This document shows positions 14,177 through 16,640 of a stretch of 16,640 bases of DNA, piece by piece (positions within the stretch are counted from its first letter, which is position 1; each line of letters starts with the position of its first letter). The notes under the pieces are model-generated. The model ran no database searches, was not told the origin of the DNA, and saw nothing but the letters and a program-made list of their open reading frames with translations. Origin of the DNA: an archaeon (lineage in GTDB: Archaea; Thermoproteota; Nitrososphaeria; Nitrososphaerales; UBA183); assembly GCA_021786335.1 (NCBI GenBank), contig JAJYNM010000033.1, positions 1 through 16,640 of the forward strand. Direction: 5' to 3'. A program made the position numbers and the translations under genes.

Positions 14177-15203
14177 GGACAATCCCCCGGAGTTCGGCGG
14201 GGGAACCTCGAGGGCTAGAGCCCCCTTCTCCCGCCTGGGAAGACTGATATCGTTTTCCGCGCAGCTTGTACTTCCTGCGCACCCTGTACTCTGGATAGGT
14301 GTAAATTGACAGCACCTGCGCCTCCAGTGCTCGCTTTCGTTCCAGGGCTTCGGCGTTGCCTCGGCTGCCCCCGCGCGCCTTGAACTCGAAAAGTTCCCGG
14401 TAGTATCCAATGAGAGTTGCCTTGGACCTTGGAGCCAGTTGCTTGTAAATGTCATTGGGGCACCAGAACTTGAACCCGCCTTCGGCGGTCTTTACGACCA
14501 TCTCGTCGTGCATCGGATCGCCGGCGCGGTTGAGCATCCTCACTATGTCGGATTCGTCGTACTTCCCGAGTTTTTCCACTCTAGTCCACTTGCGGTCTTG
14601 GCCGTGCATTTTTGCCGCGTTTGCCAGGGGAAAGAGTGATACCACGATTTCGATTCCTATTATCTCAGACGTCGCATTGCCCGCTAACGCCGTCGGGTTA
14701 CCAGGCGGCACGGCGATAATTACATATGCGAAGACTGCCCCCAGCCAGAGAAAGAAGAGCAGGACTAGCATCGCCCACCCCTTCTTGTGCATCAGCCAGT
14801 ATGTCCCAGCGCCAACCGGATATCCGACCAGGGACAGGGCTATCAATACCGGAAGGGTCCCCTCCACAAAGCTCGACGTCGTCCCGAAGGCGTCGACGTG
14901 ATACTCTAGGAAGATGCCCCCGAATATCATGAGAAGAACGAGCATCATGCCGAATGTGGCGCCGAACCCTCCTTGTGCGGCGGCTTCCGTCCTCGTTCTG
15001 TAGATCCTTGCTACCTTCTTGGTTTCATCTGATGTCAGATGGTGGCTTGACGGGCGCGGCATAGGAAGCGGAGCCGTGCTGCCGTTCACCAGTGGCTTTT
15101 GAGAAGGAGGGGGGACAAAGGGTACCGCGGGTGCAAATATCCCGCATCCTAGGCAGTACCCGGCGTCCTCTGGGATGTCTTTGCCGCACTTCTGGCAGTT
15201 CAT
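14169..15203 (-). CDS. Zinc-ribbon membrane protein
   Basis: A 344-aa protein. It begins with a zinc ribbon (MNCQKCGKDIPEDAGYCLGCG), the common archaeal/bacterial zinc-ribbon head of membrane proteins, followed by a proline-rich linker. Four membrane helices lie at about residues 83-100, 118-134, 144-166 and 180-198, and a soluble C-terminal domain of about 140 residues (from KWTRVEKLG) has a basic, winged-helix-like stretch (SDIVRMLNRAGDPMHDEMVV) and ends in a low-complexity tail. No enzyme motif is seen. It is first in the operon and overlaps the propeller-like gene by eight nt. ATG 15203 has no Shine-Dalgarno; a TATA-like box lies about 190 nt upstream. Role unknown; a membrane sensor or assembly factor for its neighbours is a guess. 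Confidence 0.65.
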   Translation of the reverse strand: MNCQKCGKDIPEDAGYCLGCGIFAPAVPFVPPPSQKPLVNGSTAPLPMPRPSSHHLTSDETKKVARIYRTRTEAAAQGGFGATFGMMLVLLMIFGGIFLEYHVDAFGTTSSFVEGTLPVLIALSLVGYPVGAGTYWLMHKKGWAMLVLLFFLWLGAVFAYVIIAVPPGNPTALAGNATSEIIGIEIVVSLFPLANAAKMHGQDRKWTRVEKLGKYDESDIVRMLNRAGDPMHDEMVVKTAEGGFKFWCPNDIYKQLAPRSKATLIGYYRELFEFKARGGSRGNAEALERKRALEAQVLSIYTYPEYRVRRKYKLRGKRYQSSQAGEGGSSPRGSPAELRGIVRE

Positions 15204-15393
15204 ATACCGTCTTTCGTTCCATCGGCACTCCGAGCGCCGCTCGTGCTAGTCCGTCCAGAAAGCCGTCCTACTTGCGAAGAACTGCGGGACTCGCTGGAGG
15301 AGTGATGCCAAGAGCATGATGGGTGAAGGTGCAGCCGTAAGAGTAAGGCATCGTAGACGCCCCCATTCACGAATAATCAAAGCTCGGATTACG

Positions 15394-15400
15394 CATATAA
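15394..15400 (-). promoter_or_regulatory. TATA-like box for the minus-strand three-gene operon
   Basis: On the minus strand TTATATG (15400-15394) is the only A/T-rich box in the 220 nt between the transposase tail and ATG 15203. It implies a leader of about 165 nt. The intervening segment holds no gene that I can see. Confidence 0.35.
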
Positions 15401-15428
15401 GATTATCACCCTAGTCGGCTTTGGCACA

Positions 15429-15770
15429 CTACCTGATCCTGTGAGGCAGCCTGGCTACGATGGACAGGTTGTACGTCAGGACCTTGAGCCTGAGCTCGTT
15501 TTTCTGGGCCCTCCTCTTCGTCGAGCAGAGCGTGTGGCTGAACCTCCTCTTGACAGTCGAGACCGCGGTCTCCGCCAGGCTCCTCCGGTGGTACCTCTTC
15601 CTGTAGAGCTTCCTGCTCCTCCGCCACATCACCAGCGTCTCCCTCCAGGCCTTCGACCCCTGCGCCCTGATCCTGGCGACGTTCTTCTTGACGGAGACGT
15701 AGGGCCTCCCGCCGTGCCTGGCGACGAGGTCGCAGATCTTCCGAGAGAGGTACGCCTTGTCCGCGCATCC
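15429..15770 (-). pseudogene. C-terminal fragment of an IS transposase (IS5/IS1182-like DDE)
   Basis: CADKAYLSRKICDLVARHGG, then PYVSVKKNVARI, YHRRSLAETAVSTVKRRF and LKVLTYNLSIVARL match the last part of DDE transposases of the IS5/IS4-like groups: the D-K-A-Y segment carries the second catalytic Asp and R-x-x-A-E-T-x-x-S-x-x-K-R-x-F the catalytic Glu. Nothing of the first half of the enzyme is left upstream; the frame there reads into an unrelated winged-helix gene in another frame. It is a truncated remnant, different in family from the fragment at 11369. Confidence 0.72.
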
Positions 15771-15784
15771 CCGCCGATGGGCGC

Positions 15785-15922
15785 GAACAGGTGCAGTTGA
15801 GCAGTATTCCAGGTAACATCCACTTCTTTCGGAACCATCTCGGTTGTGACGGGCCAGTCCTGTTGCTTCAGGTAGGCCAAAATCCGCTCGTCGATAGTCA
15901 TTGAGCCAGGGATATGAGACAT
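15785..15922 (-). pseudogene. 5' piece of a winged-helix DNA-binding gene, truncated by the IS remnant
   Basis: From ATG 15922 the frame reads 46 residues: MTIDERILAYLKQQDWPVTT, then EMVPKEVDVTWNTAQLHLF. This is the first two helices of a small archaeal winged helix (DERILxYL...VTWNTAQ-x-HL is the recognition helix). The wing is missing: after Phe46 (codon at 15785-15787) the sequence becomes the transposase tail in a different frame, and the open frame continues only as nonsense to 15629. The promoter (TATA at 15939) is intact and the ATG lies about 16 nt beyond it, so a leaderless transcript is likely. Confidence 0.5.
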
Positions 15923-15938
15923 GATAAGGGCATTTCAG

Positions 15939-15948
15939 CATATTTATG
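15939..15948. promoter_or_regulatory. Symmetric TATA box for divergent genes
   Basis: CATATTTATG reads CATAAATATG on the other strand, so it can act as a TATA box both ways. Minus: the winged-helix ATG at 15922 follows closely. Plus: the ATG at 15981 lies 32 nt after the box, giving a leader of about ten nt. Confidence 0.5.
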
Positions 15949-15980
15949 GCCCGTCATGTAAGCAGTCGTAGTCAGGGCAA

Positions 15981-16640
15981 ATGAAGAAGGAGGAAGCGCT
16001 CTGCGCCATCTTCGGGGCCTTCAACTGGCTCGTCGAACTGGGCCCCAAGAGTCGTTCGGTCGAAATGCTGGACGGCTATCCAGTGGTCCGGGTCTCTGGC
16101 CCCCGAGATGTGTTTCTTGATTATCAGACGCTCGAGCCAACGGACGGGGGACCCTTGGTGGTCTTTGACCCCATCACACGCGAGATGTTCTACGACAGAT
16201 ACGAGTCGGTAAAGGAACTCCTGGAGAACCCGCTGTACGTTGGGTTCACCTACCACGAATACGGAGTAGGCGACAAAGTGCCACAAGAGAAAGAGCTGGA
16301 GAAGCTCTTCCGAGCCAGATACGGTGAAGCGAGGCTGCATCACGTCAGCAGTGAGTGGCATGGGTCGATCAAGGAGGCCGTTACTAACCTGATTGCCACT
16401 CGATATTTCATGCTCAAGGGGTACACGGTCCAGCCTGACATCGGTCAGGGACCGGACGTGGTGGCCCTGAAGCTCCCCCTGGCCGAGGAGCTCGTAGATC
16501 ATGGATTCCTCAGACGAGGAGGGTGCACCTGGGACCTGGTGATGGCGCGGAACCTGGGCCGGGTTCGGGAGACCCACTCAGAGCCGCAGGAAGAAGAGAT
16601 CATAGCCATAGAGACAGAGTCCTACAACCCGAAGTCGGGA
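15981..16640 (+). CDS. Protein with nuclease-like domain, 3' end missing
   Basis: The frame from ATG 15981 stays open for 220 codons to the end of the window. Residues 1-100 are alpha/beta with no known motif (LVVFDPITREMFYDRYESV). From about 128 there is a helix (SIKEAVTNLIATRYFMLKG) followed by YTVQPDIGQGPDVVALK, an insertion, and EEEIIAIETES (204-214). The order helix, strand, D159, later E211-x-E213 is that of PD-(D/E)XK nuclease-like domains, again with Glu in place of the Lys, as in the C-terminal part of the ATPase at 2-1204 (ALYEIETG). It may be a DNA-processing or defence protein whose remaining domains lie beyond the window. No family recognised. No Shine-Dalgarno; start from the TATA box at 15941. 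Codon use is like its neighbours. Confidence 0.6.
   Translation, partial: MKKEEALCAIFGAFNWLVELGPKSRSVEMLDGYPVVRVSGPRDVFLDYQTLEPTDGGPLVVFDPITREMFYDRYESVKELLENPLYVGFTYHEYGVGDKVPQEKELEKLFRARYGEARLHHVSSEWHGSIKEAVTNLIATRYFMLKGYTVQPDIGQGPDVVALKLPLAEELVDHGFLRRGGCTWDLVMARNLGRVRETHSEPQEEEIIAIETESYNPKSG

Noticed and set aside
14177..14455. Upstream extension of the propeller-like gene frame
   Set aside because: It overlaps the coding region of the zinc-ribbon membrane protein and would bury the signal peptide that starts at 14176.
15972..16577. Minus-strand open frame at the right edge
   Set aside because: It is the complement of the plus-strand gene from 15981, which has a TATA box, balanced composition and a nuclease-like motif; the minus frame has no recognisable motif.

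Overview
The window looks archaeal. Upstream of several genes there are A/T-rich TATA-like boxes in otherwise GC-rich DNA (roughly 60% G+C by eye). Some starts sit about 25 nt after such a box, as expected for leaderless mRNAs. The gene content also fits: a HerA/FtsK-type ATPase, Hfq/Sm-like proteins, a ribbon-helix-helix protein, Lrp-like regulators, several zinc-ribbon proteins and a TackOD1-type zinc-binding protein. TackOD1 is a domain known mainly from Thaumarchaeota and relatives, so a GC-rich member of Nitrososphaeria/Thermoproteota is the best guess. No rRNA, tRNA or ribosomal protein gene was found to confirm this, and the window reads as accessory rather than core genome.

Layout. 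(1) 2-1204: 3' part of a HerA-like ATPase with a C-terminal nuclease-like domain, followed by about 600 nt with no convincing gene. (2) 1573-3107, plus strand: a TATA box with a trinucleotide-repeat tract, a small Hfq/Sm-like protein, a ribbon-helix-helix protein, a second TATA/repeat promoter, a secreted protein and a zinc-ribbon protein. (3) 3246-5281, plus strand: two overlapping, related regulator-like proteins; only the first keeps a helix-turn-helix. (4) 5647-10868, plus strand: a TATA box, a repeated 28-nt motif and a ~385-nt leader precede a tight five-gene operon: second Hfq/Sm-like protein, FMN-binding PNPOx-like protein, TackOD1 zinc-ribbon protein, GT2 family membrane glycosyltransferase, and GT-C family membrane glycosyltransferase. 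(5) 10869-11676: a mobile-element graveyard with an orphan IS200/IS605-type right end, a second copy of the 28-nt motif behind the same kind of TATA box, and a frameshifted DDE transposase fragment. (6) 15203-11678, minus strand: a three-gene operon of a zinc-ribbon membrane protein, a secreted six-repeat propeller-like protein with a C-terminal anchor, and a HAD phosphatase of the GmhB type fused to a membrane domain. (7) 15429-15922, minus strand: a winged-helix gene cut off and joined to the tail of an IS transposase, sharing a symmetric TATA box with a plus-strand gene (15981 to the end) that runs off the window and shows a nuclease-like ExE motif.

How the parts may work together. The operon at 6059-10868 couples a putative RNA-binding protein and a zinc-binding regulator or nuclease-like protein with two polytopic glycosyltransferases, which suggests envelope glycan or glycolipid synthesis under local control. 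The minus-strand operon also points to the cell envelope. The least explained signal is at promoter level: four intergenic (GTR)n or complementary (YAC)n tracts next to TATA boxes, two upstream of the two Hfq/Sm-like genes, two of them sharing a 26/28-identical motif at a fixed distance from the TATA box. This could be a promoter/5'-leader family or a small RNA family tied to the Sm-like proteins; that link is inference.
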